Of a stretch of DNA of 64,000 bases, positions 20,661-28,497 are shown piece after piece. The stretch comes from Streptomyces sp. CB01580 (lineage in GTDB: Bacteria; Actinomycetota; Actinomycetes; Streptomycetales; Streptomycetaceae). The notes beneath the pieces are model-generated. The model searched no databases. It saw only the letters and a list, made by a program, of their open reading frames with translations, and was not told the DNA's origin. The stretch covers positions 248,001 through 312,000 of the forward strand of contig NZ_LIXJ01000003.1 of the NCBI RefSeq assembly GCF_001905795.1, read 5' to 3'. The number at the start of each line of letters is the position of its first letter. The first letter of the stretch is position 1. The translations under genes were made by a program, and so were the position numbers.

Positions 20661-21036
20661 GTTCCGATCCTCCCGCGTCCGCGCGGCCGATGCGCGGCCT
20701 GGGCTTTCACCGGGCAGACGCACGCCCCGCCCCGTGCCGGACGCGGACCCTCGCGGCGCGCCCACCCCCGCCCGGGCCGCTGCCGCGAGGGTGCGTGCCG
20801 GGCCGTGCGACGGGGCAGACTTCGCCGGGAGGCGGACCAGGGCCTGTCTCCGAACTGCCGCCGTCCGGCCGGAGGCCGGGCCGTGAGGCGTCCGGTGCGT
20901 GCGAGCGCGAGACGGAGGATCGTTCTCGTACCGGACGTATGAGGACGACCCCGGCGAGGCCGTGAGCGTGCGTGGCGGGCGGCGGTTCGACGACAGGGCC
21001 TAGGCTGCGGGCAGCAGAGCGATCCAGGAGGCGGGC
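20661..21036. other. cobU upstream region with degenerate palindromes
   Basis: 376 bp without a gene. It should contain the cobU promoter on the minus strand, but most of it is occupied by decayed copies of the palindromic element described below. I searched by eye for the cobalamin-riboswitch B12 box (GCCACTG class) on the minus strand and did not find it. Confidence 0.5.
20720..20912. repeat. Degenerate copies of the 166-bp palindromic element
   Basis: The segment 20782-20828 (GCCGCGAGGGTGCGTGCCGG onward) is a near match to the reverse complement of 21604-21653 in the intact element. ACCCTCGCGGC at 20747-20757 pairs with GCCGCGAGGGT at 20782-20792 as an 11-bp stem. A further fragment at 20890-20911 matches the other interior block of the element. 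These look like decayed or rearranged copies. Confidence 0.55.
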
Positions 21037-21255
21037 ATGGCGTGGACATGGCGGTTCGAGAAGTCCGACGGCACGGAGACGGAGCCGGCCCTGCGGCCGG
21101 AGGAATTCACCACGCAGGGCGACGCGGAGTCCTGGATCGGTGAGAACTGGAAGGAGCTCCTCGACGGCGGGACGGAGCAGGTGAGGCTCTTCGAGGACAC
21201 CACCGAGGTCTACGGACCCATGAGCCTCAACGCCGACCGGGCGGAACAGGTCTGA
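21037..21255 (+). CDS. Small conserved hypothetical protein
   Basis: 72 residues from an ATG with AGGAGG five bases upstream. The sequence is strongly acidic and aromatic at the N-terminus (MAWTWRFEKSDG) with a GDAESWIGENWKELLDGG helix-turn segment. No signal peptide, cysteine motif or membrane helix. It resembles a small streptomycete family of unknown function. It stands alone between two repeat-filled spacers. Confidence 0.75.
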   Translation: MAWTWRFEKSDGTETEPALRPEEFTTQGDAESWIGENWKELLDGGTEQVRLFEDTTEVYGPMSLNADRAEQV

Positions 21256-21540
21256 CCGCCTTCCCCGGGCGGCCCTGCCCCGGCACGCGACGACGGGCGC
21301 GGCCGACCGAAGCACAGCCCGGTCGAAGTGCGTCCGGTCCGAGGTGCAGCCGGTCGCGCGGCCCGTACCGGGAGATCGCACGCCATCGGGAGATCGTCCG
21401 CCGGTCCGGCCCGGCACGCCGCGACCGTACGGCCCGCTCGGGGCTCGTACGGTCGCCGCGTCGCCGGGCCCTTGCCTCGTGGCGGGGCCCGCCCGGCGCC
21501 GACGGCAGTTCGACGGCACGGACCAGTGCCGGGAGCGGCG
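21256..21540. other. Gene-free spacer with a perfect hairpin
   Basis: No gene seen. GCGACCGTACG at 21421-21431 pairs perfectly with CGTACGGTCGC at 21446-21456 around a 14-nt loop, and short CCGGTC/CCGTCC-type motifs recur through the region. It could be terminator material for the small gene upstream or further decayed element sequence. Confidence 0.45.
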
Positions 21541-21594
21541 CTAGTGCTGTGACCGGGAAGGTTCACCGGCAAACCGTCCCGGTCACAGCACTAG
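21541..21594. repeat. 54-bp palindromic repeat, copy 1
   Basis: Perfect 18-bp arms, CTAGTGCTGTGACCGGGA at 21541-21558 and its reverse complement at 21577-21594. The 18-nt loop contains GGTTCACCGGCAAACC, which can extend the pairing. The same 54-bp layout and loop recur at 46427-46480. It begins and ends with CTAG and shares its last CTAG with the larger element that follows. Confidence 0.85.
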
Positions 21595-21756
21595 TGCCGT
21601 GACCGGCAACGTTTGCCCCGTCGCACCGTCCGGCACGCACGCTCGCGGCGTTGGCCGAAAGCCCACGTAGCCCGCTACGAGGGCTTTCGGCCGCCTTGCG
21701 ATCGCACGCACCGGACGACGCTCCTTCCGGGCAAACCTTGCCGGTCACAGCACTAG
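21591..21756. mobile_element. 166-bp palindromic (MITE-like) element, copy A
   Basis: Outer arms of 28 bp (CTAGTGCCGTGACCGGCAAC onward and its complement ending at 21756) match with two differences. A nested hairpin in the middle pairs GGCCGAAAGCCC with GGGCTTTCGGCC. The element has CTAG at both ends and no coding capacity. Another element of exactly the same length, with a related interior but different arms, lies at 57647-57812. I infer a non-autonomous mobile element; the CTAG ends recall the TA-in-CTAG target of IS630-type elements, but no transposase is present here. Confidence 0.65.
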
Positions 21757-22847
21757 ATCTCGCCCAGCATGACCCGGGCCGTCGCCTCCCGCCCGTTGCG
21801 GCGGTACGTCACCGTGACCTTCTGGCCGGGCTTGTCCGAGGCCAGCGCCTCCGACAGGGAGGTGATCGTCGTGATCGGTGTGTCGTTGATCCTGGTGATG
21901 ACGTCGCCGGCCCGGAGCCCCGCCTTCTCCGCGGCTCCGCCCCTCGTCACCTCCACCAGTGCCACCCCGGCCGGCTGGTAGTTCTGGTCGACGACCGTGC
22001 GCCCGGTGATGTTCAGGGCGGCCCGGCCGGAGTCGATGACCCGGCCGTACCTGATGATCTGGTCGGCGATCGTCTTCACCATCGACGCCGGAATCGCGAA
22101 CCCGATCCCCGGCGCCGCGCCGCCACCCAGATCGGGGTCCGTCGCCGCCAGTGTCGGGATGCCGATCACCTCGCTGTTCAGGTTGACCAGCGCGCCCCCG
22201 CTGTTCCCCGGGTTGATCGCGGCCGAGGTCTGCACCATGTTCGCGATCGTCGCGCCGGTCCCGCCGCCCGAGCTGCCCTCGCTGACGGTCCGGCCGACCG
22301 CGGAGACGATGCCCTGGGTGACGCTCGACGACAGACCGAGCGGCGAGCCCATCGCCAGCACGATCTGCCCCACCTCGACCTTCTCCGAATCGCCGAACGT
22401 GGCGGCCCTCAGCCCCTTCGGCACGGTGTCGAGCTTGATGACGGCCAGATCCTGTTGGGGGTACGCCGCCACCAGCGAGGCACCCTGGGGCTTCTCGCCG
22501 GTGGCGACCGTGACCCGGAACCGTCGCTCCGCGCCGACCACGTGGGCGTTGGTGACGATATGGCCCTTGGAGTCGTAGACGACGCCGGAGCCCAGGCTGT
22601 TGGAAGCCTGGATCTGCACGACCGACGGCAGCACGTTCTTGATCACGGCCTCGTACTGGGCCTGGAGATCGTCGCCGGACGGCTGGGACACGGGGCCCTG
22701 CCGCGACGAGGCCGTCGTGGTGACGCCGGGCTCGGGTGAACCGTAGCCCTCGCCCGAACAGCCGCTCACCAGGGCGATCGCGCAGAGACCCGTGGTCAGG
22801 GGGAGCAGCAGTCGACGCGAGCGGTGGCGGGAGTGGAATGCGTCCAT
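21753..22847 (-). CDS. Lipoprotein trypsin-like serine protease with PDZ domain (HtrA/DegP type)
   Basis: 364 residues from the ATG at 22847. An Arg-rich n-region and a hydrophobic stretch lead to the lipobox LVSGC (Cys30), so the protease should be anchored outside the membrane. The S1C catalytic triad is visible: His102 in VTNAHVVG, Asp133 in QQDLAVIKL and Ser216 in NPGNSGGAL. A C-terminal PDZ domain (about 265-355) includes GLRAGDVITRINDTPI. Such proteases handle misfolded envelope proteins. The TAG stop codon is part of the CTAG end of the adjacent palindromic element, so the C-terminus may have been set by its insertion. Confidence 0.93.
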   Translation of the reverse strand: MDAFHSRHRSRRLLLPLTTGLCAIALVSGCSGEGYGSPEPGVTTTASSRQGPVSQPSGDDLQAQYEAVIKNVLPSVVQIQASNSLGSGVVYDSKGHIVTNAHVVGAERRFRVTVATGEKPQGASLVAAYPQQDLAVIKLDTVPKGLRAATFGDSEKVEVGQIVLAMGSPLGLSSSVTQGIVSAVGRTVSEGSSGGGTGATIANMVQTSAAINPGNSGGALVNLNSEVIGIPTLAATDPDLGGGAAPGIGFAIPASMVKTIADQIIRYGRVIDSGRAALNITGRTVVDQNYQPAGVALVEVTRGGAAEKAGLRAGDVITRINDTPITTITSLSEALASDKPGQKVTVTYRRNGREATARVMLGEI

Positions 22848-23071
22848 GTCCGGATCATCGCCTCGCCACCCGCCGACGGCCCGCCGGGTTCCGCCGACCG
22901 GGTGCCCCGCCAGGGACGAGCGGAGCGACCGATCCGGCCGCTCACCAGGGACGACGCACAGGACGACGACTCCGGCCGCCCATCGCCGGTCCCGGTCCCG
23001 GTCGCGCACCGCGCACAGCAGACCCGGTCGCGCACAGCGGATCCGCGGTCGCGCACCGTGCGCGGCCGTTC

Positions 23072-23806
23072 TCAGCCGCGCACTCCGCACAGATGCAGCA
23101 GCGCGGCCACCCGGCGGTAGGGATCCGTCCGCCCGGCCCGGTCCTCCACGGCCAGCAGCCGCTCCAGTTCGGTGGCGGCCGGCAGCTCCACGTCGTTGCT
23201 CACGTTGTCCGTGAAGACGCGCACCCCGTACCAGGCGTGCAGGGGCGCCGCGATCCCGGCGAGCGTGGCGGTCAGGGCATCCAGCCGGTCGGCGCGGACC
23301 GTGAGACCGAGCCGGTTGGTGTACGTGTCCGTCTCGAAGGCGTCCGACGCCGCGTCCCAGTCCCCGGCGTTGCCGGGGCGCATCGCGAGCGCGTCGGCGT
23401 TCCGTACGAGCAGCGAGAGCAGTCCGCCGGGGGCCAGCATCCGGGCCAGACCGGCCAGCATCGCGTCCGGCTCCCGGACGTACATCAGCACGCCGTGGCA
23501 GAGCACCACGTCGAAACTGCCGGGCAGGAAGTGCACCCCGGTCTCCAGGCCGTCGCCCTCGATGAGCCGGACCCGTTCGCGGATGCCCGCGGGCTCGCCG
23601 CCGAGCGCCTCGCGCGCCACCCGCAGCATTTCGGTGTCCGACTCCAGGCCCGTCACGGTGTGGCCGGCCCTGGCCAGGCGCAGCGCCTGGGTGCCCTGCC
23701 CCATGCCGACGTCGAGGACGCGCAGCCGTTGACCGACCGGGAAACGGGCCGCGATCTGCTCGTCGATCTGGCGGGCGACGAGCTCCTGGCGGACCGTGTT
23801 GCGCAA
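23072..23806 (-). CDS. Class I SAM-dependent methyltransferase
   Basis: 244 residues from a TTG at 23806. The SAM-binding core is clear: RVLDVGMGQGTQALRLA (motif I), VTGLESDTEML, FDVVLCHGVLMYV (motif IV) and LARMLAPGGLLSLLV. Family resembles CmoA/UbiE-like small-molecule or tRNA methyltransferases; substrate unknown. The frame stays open upstream to a CTG at 23923 (LSKDTSGP) that overlaps the stop of the DUF3043 gene and has GGAGAA six bases before it, so a 283-residue form with a CTG start is possible. Same strand as and directly after the DUF3043 gene. Confidence 0.82.
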   Translation of the reverse strand: MRNTVRQELVARQIDEQIAARFPVGQRLRVLDVGMGQGTQALRLARAGHTVTGLESDTEMLRVAREALGGEPAGIRERVRLIEGDGLETGVHFLPGSFDVVLCHGVLMYVREPDAMLAGLARMLAPGGLLSLLVRNADALAMRPGNAGDWDAASDAFETDTYTNRLGLTVRADRLDALTATLAGIAAPLHAWYGVRVFTDNVSNDVELPAATELERLLAVEDRAGRTDPYRRVAALLHLCGVRG

Positions 23807-23919
23807 CCCCCCGAGCCCTTTCAGCCATGTCGAGCCCGCTCCCGAGAAACCAGTGACGGGGGCGATGTCGCCCGGCGGGCCGGCGGGTGGACCGCCGACC
23901 GGTCCGGAGGTGTCCTTGC

Positions 23920-24519
23920 TCAGGGTCGTTCTCCGCGCTTGACCTGCGGCTTCGGCAGCCGGAGCCGGCGCATCTGGAGGGTGCGCATCAGCCCGTACGC
24001 GACCGCGCCGCGCTTGGGGGCGTTGGGGAAGCGTGCGTTCAGCTGCTTCCGCAGACGGAACGCCAGGCCGATCGAGTCGACGACGATCAGCACGATCACG
24101 AAGAGCCAGAGCAGCAGCGAGATGGTCTGGATGTTCTGCACCTGGATCACGCTGAGGATCAGAATGATCACGGCCATCGGCAGGAAGAACTCCGCGACAC
24201 AGAAACGCGAGTCCACGAAGTCGCGCACGAAGCGGCGCACCGGCCCCTTGTCGCGAACCGGCAGATAGCGCTCGTCGCCGTTGGCCAGCGCCTCGCGCTG
24301 GCGCGCAAGGTCCGCACGGCGCGCCTCGCGCTGCCGCCGCACGGCCTCCTTGCGGTCCAGCGGCGCGCCGCTGGAGGCACGACGGCGCTGCGACTGGGCC
24401 TCGCTGCGCTTGGGGGTGGGGCGACCCTTGGGGGCCTGCGGGTCGCGGGGCTGCTTGGAGAGGTCCGCCGTCACCTTGCCGGTGGGCGCCTTCTCTTCCT
24501 TCGAACGGCTACGGAACAC
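23920..24519 (-). CDS. DUF3043 membrane protein
   Basis: 199 residues from a GTG at 24519 (FRSRSKEEKAP); a TTG three codons upstream is an alternative. The N-terminal 100 residues are highly basic and polar (KRSEAQSQRRR, RRQREARRADLARQ). Two hydrophobic helices follow (about 130-150 and 155-175: FFLPMAVIILILSVIQV, ISLLLWLFVIVLIVV), then a short basic tail. This is the DUF3043 architecture, an actinobacterial inner-membrane family without known function. It is probably cotranscribed with the methyltransferase downstream. Confidence 0.85.
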   Translation of the reverse strand: MFRSRSKEEKAPTGKVTADLSKQPRDPQAPKGRPTPKRSEAQSQRRRASSGAPLDRKEAVRRQREARRADLARQREALANGDERYLPVRDKGPVRRFVRDFVDSRFCVAEFFLPMAVIILILSVIQVQNIQTISLLLWLFVIVLIVVDSIGLAFRLRKQLNARFPNAPKRGAVAYGLMRTLQMRRLRLPKPQVKRGERP

Positions 24520-24823
24520 AAGGCCCAAGGGTACGGGGTCGCTCGCCGCGACCCCAGGCCGGTCGGGAACGATCCGGCAACGGACCGCGTCCTCACCGGC
24601 GTCACCGGGGGTTTTCCCGCCCGGATACGGCGGCGGTGTCCCGGATGTCGCGGCGGCCCCGGACCCGCCCTACTCCCTGGGCCGGACCGGCGACCGGGCG
24701 CAGTCGTCCTTGGGGAGGAGCACATCGGTGCTCGAACAGTGCGGTAATAGAGGTAGGGCCCGTACTGTGGGTTCTGTATGGAGTGCTGGAGCTCAGTCCG
24801 TCAGAAGGGGGCGCGCGAAGCCC

Positions 24824-25618
24824 ATGAGCGGTGTCATGAAGCGTATGGGGATGATCTTCCGCGCGAAGGCGAACAAGGCCCTTGACCGGGCCGAGGATCC
24901 GCGCGAGACCCTCGATTACTCGTATCAGAAGCAGCTGGAGCTGCTGCAGAAGGTGCGTCGCGGTGTCGCCGACGTGGCCACCTCGCGCAAGCGGCTGGAA
25001 CTGCAGCTGAACCAGCTGCAGGGGCAGTCCGCCAAGCTGGAGGACCAGGGCCGCAAGGCGCTCGCGCTCGGCCGGGAGGACCTGGCCCGCGAGGCGCTGT
25101 CCCGGCGTGCCGCGCTCCAGCAGCAGGTCACCGACCTGGAGACGCAGCATTCCACGCTGCAGGGCGAGGAGGAGAAGCTGACCCTCGCCGCCCAGCGGCT
25201 CCAGGCCAAGGTCGATGCCTTCCGCACCAAGAAGGAGACCATCAAGGCCACCTACACCGCCGCCCAGGCGCAGACCCGGATCGGCGAGGCGTTCTCCGGT
25301 ATCTCGGAGGAGATGGGCGACGTCGGTCTGGCGATCCAGCGGGCCGAGGACAAGACCCAGCAGCTCCAGGCCCGGGCCGGCGCGATCGACGAACTGCTCG
25401 CGTCCGGCGCCCTGGACGACCCGACCGGCACGGCCAAGGACGACATCGCGGCCGAGCTGGACCGGATCTCCGGTGGTACGGACGTGGAACTGGAGCTCCA
25501 GCGCATGAAGGCCGAACTGGCCGGCGGTTCCGCCCCGCAGCAGGCGATCGAGGGCGGCCCGCAGGACGCGGCACAGCGGCAGGCGTCCCAGTCCCCGCAC
25601 AAGTTCGACAAGAGCTGA
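24824..25618 (+). CDS. pspA: PspA/IM30 (ESCRT-III-like) membrane stress protein
   Basis: 264 residues, beginning MSGVMKRMGMIFRAKANKAL, the amphipathic helix and first helix of PspA. The body is a long charged coiled coil (about 25-200) with the classical QLELLQKVRRGVADVATSRK and QRLQAKVDAFRTKKETIKA segments, and a disordered, Gln/Pro-rich end. PspA polymers bind and remodel stressed membranes. Nine bases downstream lies PspAA, as usual in Actinobacteria. The start codon at 24824 fits the family N-terminus; an A/T-richer stretch at about 24735-24780 is the likely promoter. Confidence 0.94.
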   Translation: MSGVMKRMGMIFRAKANKALDRAEDPRETLDYSYQKQLELLQKVRRGVADVATSRKRLELQLNQLQGQSAKLEDQGRKALALGREDLAREALSRRAALQQQVTDLETQHSTLQGEEEKLTLAAQRLQAKVDAFRTKKETIKATYTAAQAQTRIGEAFSGISEEMGDVGLAIQRAEDKTQQLQARAGAIDELLASGALDDPTGTAKDDIAAELDRISGGTDVELELQRMKAELAGGSAPQQAIEGGPQDAAQRQASQSPHKFDKS

Positions 25619-25627
25619 GGCAGCGTC

Positions 25628-25906
25628 ATGATCGTACGGATCATGGGGGAGGGCCAGGTCGCCCTGGCCGACAGTCATCTCGCCGAACTCGACGAGCTCG
25701 ACGACGAACTGCTGACCGAGATGGAGAACGGCGACGGCCCGGCCTTCCGCTCCACCCTCCACGCGCTCCTGGACAAGGTGCGCGAACTCGGTACGCCGTT
25801 GCCGGACGACTCCCTGGAACCGTCCGATCTGATCCTGCCGTCGCCCGACGCGACTCTCGAAGAGGTGCGCGCGATGCTCCGTGACGAGGGTCTGATCCCC
25901 GGCTGA
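25628..25906 (+). CDS. PspA-associated protein PspAA
   Basis: 92 residues (MIVRIMGEGQVALADSHLAEL). This small acidic alpha/beta protein is the recognised actinobacterial companion of PspA, with the conserved core LNELD-type helix (DELDDELLTEMENGD) and the C-terminal LRDEGLIPG. It follows pspA by nine bases and is surely cotranscribed. It probably modulates PspA activity; mechanism unknown. A strong terminator follows. Confidence 0.88.
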   Translation: MIVRIMGEGQVALADSHLAELDELDDELLTEMENGDGPAFRSTLHALLDKVRELGTPLPDDSLEPSDLILPSPDATLEEVRAMLRDEGLIPG

Positions 25907-25933
25907 CACGCGCGCCCCTCGCCCTCCAGCACC

Positions 25934-25971
25934 GGCACGACCCCGTACCCGCACGGGTACGGGGTCGTGCC
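25934..25971. terminator. Terminator after pspA-pspAA
   Basis: A perfect 17-bp stem (GGCACGACCCCGTACCC with its complement) and a GCAC loop, 27 bp past the pspAA stop. Two direct copies of the 15-mer CGTGTCGCGGGCATC follow near 26000. Confidence 0.88.
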
Positions 25972-26186
25972 GCACGCATCCGCGCCCGCACGCATCCGTG
26001 TCGCGGGCATCCGTGTCGCGGGCATCCGCGCCGTACGGGCCCGTGTCCGTACGGCGCCGCCCGTCGGCCCGCGCGTCGGCTCGTGCTCTGGGGCGCCGGT
26101 CCGCCGGGGACCCGGGGCACGGTCGTGTCCGGAACCTTCCGGCGACCGGGCCGGACCAGGCGCGACACGCCGTAACGTAGCCCGAC

Positions 26187-27551
26187 GTGACCACCCTCGG
26201 AACCGGCGTTCCGCGCGCCCGGAACTGGCTGCGCGACCATCCTCTGGCCATGGACGCCGCGCTCGCGCTGGCCGCCCTCCTGACGATGCTCACCGTGTCG
26301 TTCGTCCATCCCGGCGTGCCCGACGGCTCGGGCATGGCCGCCCGCAGCCCGGACACCGGCGATGTGCTGCTGATGGCGATCGGTGCCGCGGCGCTGGTCT
26401 GGCGGCGGCGTCGGCCGATAGCGGTGCTGGTCGTCACCACCGTGCCGTCCGTCGTCGAACTGGTGGTCTCCGATCCGCCCTCGCCCGTGGTGATGACCAA
26501 CGCCATCGCGCTGTACACCGTCGCCGCGCGCACCGACCGGCCCACCACCTGGCGGGTCGGTGCGCTCATGGCGGTCGCGCTGACCGTCACGGCCATGTGC
26601 TTCGGTGCCGGCCCCTGGTACGGGCAGGAGAACTTCGGGGTCTTCGCCTGGATCGGCATGGCCTGCACGGCGGGGGACGCCGTCCGCTCCCGGCGTGCCT
26701 TCGTCGACGCGATCAGGGAGCGCGCCGAACGTGCCGAGCGGACCCGGGACGAGGAGGCCCGGCGCCGGGTCGCGGAGGAGCGGCTGAGGATCGCCCGCGA
26801 TCTGCACGACGTGGTCGCCCACCACATCGCGCTCGTCAACGTGCAGGCGGGGGTGGCCGCCCATGTCATGGACCGGCGCCCCGACCAGGCCAAGGAGGCG
26901 CTGGCCCACGTCCGGGAGGCCAGCCGGTCCGCGCTCGACGAACTCCGGGCCACCGTCGGCCTGTTGCGGCAGTCCGGCGACCCGGCCGCGCCGACCGAAC
27001 CGGCCCCCGGGCTCGCGGTCCTCGAAGAACTGGTGGACACCGTGCGGCGGGCCGGCCTCGCGGTGGAGGTGGCCTGTGCGGACGGGCGGCCCACGCTGCC
27101 CGCGGCCGTCGACCTGGCCGCGTACCGGGTGATCCAGGAGGCCCTGACCAACGTCCGCAAGCACGCGGGGCCGGGCGCGAAGGCCGAGGTCAGCGTCGTG
27201 CGCGTCGGAGCCGTCGTGGAGATCACCGTGATCGACAACGGACCGGGCGGCGGTCACGAGGCGCGCGGCGGTGGACCCGAATCGGGCGGTGGACCCGACT
27301 CGCGTGGCGATGGACACGACTCGCGTGGGGGTGGCGGCGGTCATGGCCTGCTCGGCATGCGGGAACGCGTCACCGCGCTCAACGGCACCCTCACCGCCGG
27401 GCCCCGCTACGGCGGCGGATTCCGCGTCCATGCGATCCTGCCCGTCGAGGCGCGTACGGCGGAGCCGGACGAACGGGACGCGCCGGGCACGGCGGGTGCG
27501 GCGGGCGCCGCGGGCCGGACCGGCCGGACGGGGGAGGACGAGAACGCATGA
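26187..27551 (+). CDS. NarL-type sensor histidine kinase with Gly-rich insertion
   Basis: 454 residues. Four to five N-terminal membrane helices (about 20-150), a HisKA_3 dimerisation domain with the phosphorylated histidine in RIARDLHDVVAHH, and an HATPase domain with ALTNVRKHAG (N box), VIDNGPGG (G1) and GHGLLGMRERV (G2). Between the last two lies an unusual 30-residue Gly/Asp/Ser/Arg run encoded by imperfect short tandem repeats. It overlaps the response-regulator gene by an ATGA, so the pair is coupled. The signal is unknown; membrane-sensing kinases of this type often answer to envelope stress. GTG start. Confidence 0.93.
   Translation: MTTLGTGVPRARNWLRDHPLAMDAALALAALLTMLTVSFVHPGVPDGSGMAARSPDTGDVLLMAIGAAALVWRRRRPIAVLVVTTVPSVVELVVSDPPSPVVMTNAIALYTVAARTDRPTTWRVGALMAVALTVTAMCFGAGPWYGQENFGVFAWIGMACTAGDAVRSRRAFVDAIRERAERAERTRDEEARRRVAEERLRIARDLHDVVAHHIALVNVQAGVAAHVMDRRPDQAKEALAHVREASRSALDELRATVGLLRQSGDPAAPTEPAPGLAVLEELVDTVRRAGLAVEVACADGRPTLPAAVDLAAYRVIQEALTNVRKHAGPGAKAEVSVVRVGAVVEITVIDNGPGGGHEARGGGPESGGGPDSRGDGHDSRGGGGGHGLLGMRERVTALNGTLTAGPRYGGGFRVHAILPVEARTAEPDERDAPGTAGAAGAAGRTGRTGEDENA
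27240..27342 (+). repeat. Imperfect tandem repeats inside the kinase ATP-binding domain
   Basis: Units of about 18-21 bp resembling GGTGGACCCGACTCGC recur four times in frame, encoding alternating Gly-rich and Asp-Ser-Arg stretches. The repeats expand the ATP-lid region of the histidine kinase without breaking the frame. Confidence 0.7.
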
Positions 27552-28246
27552 CACCGCCCATCAGGGTGCTGCTCGTGGACGACCAGGCATTGCTGCGCAG
27601 CGCGTTCCGGGTGCTGGTCGACTCGGAGACCGACATGGTGGTGGTCGGGGAGGCGGCGGACGGCGCCCAGGCCGTGGAACTCGCCCGCTCGACCCGCGCC
27701 GACGTGGTGCTGATGGACATCCGGATGCCCGGCACGGACGGCCTCGCCGCGACCCGCATGATCAGCGCCGACCCGGAACTGACGGGTGTGCGGGTCGTCA
27801 TGCTGACCACCTTCGAGGTGGACGAGTACGTGGTGCAGTCGCTGCGGGCCGGGGCGTCCGGTTTCCTCGGGAAGGGCGCGGAGCCGGACGAACTCCTCGC
27901 CGCCATCCGTATCGCGGCCGCGGGCGAGGCTCTCCTCTCACCGGCCGCGACCAAGGGCCTGATCGCCACCTTCCTCGCGCAGGGCGGCGGTTCGGGCGGC
28001 GGCCAGGGGGCGGGCGCCACCGAGTACTCCGAGCGGCTCTCCGCGCTCACCGGCCGGGAACGCGAGGTCCTCGTCCTCGTCGCGGGCGGGCATTCCAACG
28101 ACGAGATCGCCGAACGGCTCGCCGTCAGCCCACTCACCGTCAAGACCCATGTGAACCGGGCGATGGCGAAGCTCGGCGCGCGGGACCGGGCGCAGCTGGT
28201 GGTCATCGCCTACGAATCGGGACTGGTGCGGCCCCGCGCGGAATGA
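27548..28246 (+). CDS. LuxR/NarL-family response regulator
   Basis: 232 residues. Receiver domain (1-125) with DDQ acidic pair at 11-12, phosphoacceptor Asp57 in VVLMDIRMPG, a conserved Thr in LTTFEVDEYV and Lys in GFLGKGAEPDEL. A Gly-rich linker (GGGSGGGQGAG) leads to the C-terminal LuxR helix-turn-helix (LTGREREVLVLVAGGHSNDE, VKTHVNRAMAKLGARDR). It is coupled to the kinase by a 4-bp overlap. The RND transporter gene 251 bp downstream on the same strand is an obvious candidate target. Confidence 0.95.
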   Translation: MTPPIRVLLVDDQALLRSAFRVLVDSETDMVVVGEAADGAQAVELARSTRADVVLMDIRMPGTDGLAATRMISADPELTGVRVVMLTTFEVDEYVVQSLRAGASGFLGKGAEPDELLAAIRIAAAGEALLSPAATKGLIATFLAQGGGSGGGQGAGATEYSERLSALTGREREVLVLVAGGHSNDEIAERLAVSPLTVKTHVNRAMAKLGARDRAQLVVIAYESGLVRPRAE

Positions 28247-28497
28247 GGACGCAGCCCGGATGGAGCGGGCGGTCGCGGGGGCGGGTGCTCCCAGGGGTGG
28301 AGAGGCAGGCCGCCCGGGGTGCAGCGAGAGGTGGAGAAAGGACGTACTCCAGCTGCGGTATGCGGAGCATAAGAAAGCGACCCAGGGGCCGAGGCTTCCG
28401 GGTCCGGTCATGAGGGATCGTGTACGTGGGCCGGGTCCGTTCCCCAGCCACCCGCCGCCCACCTGCCGCGCAAGCCACAGAAGAGAGACCACCACCC

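Noticed and set aside
20661..21036. Cobalamin riboswitch upstream of cobU
   Set aside because: No B12-box-like sequence found on the minus strand; the region is filled with palindromic element remains.
21753..23828. A 691-codon protein made of an Arg-rich region and the serine protease
   Set aside because: The upstream part is the antisense-like shadow of the methyltransferase gene on the same strand in another frame; the lipoprotein signal starts at the ATG at 22847.
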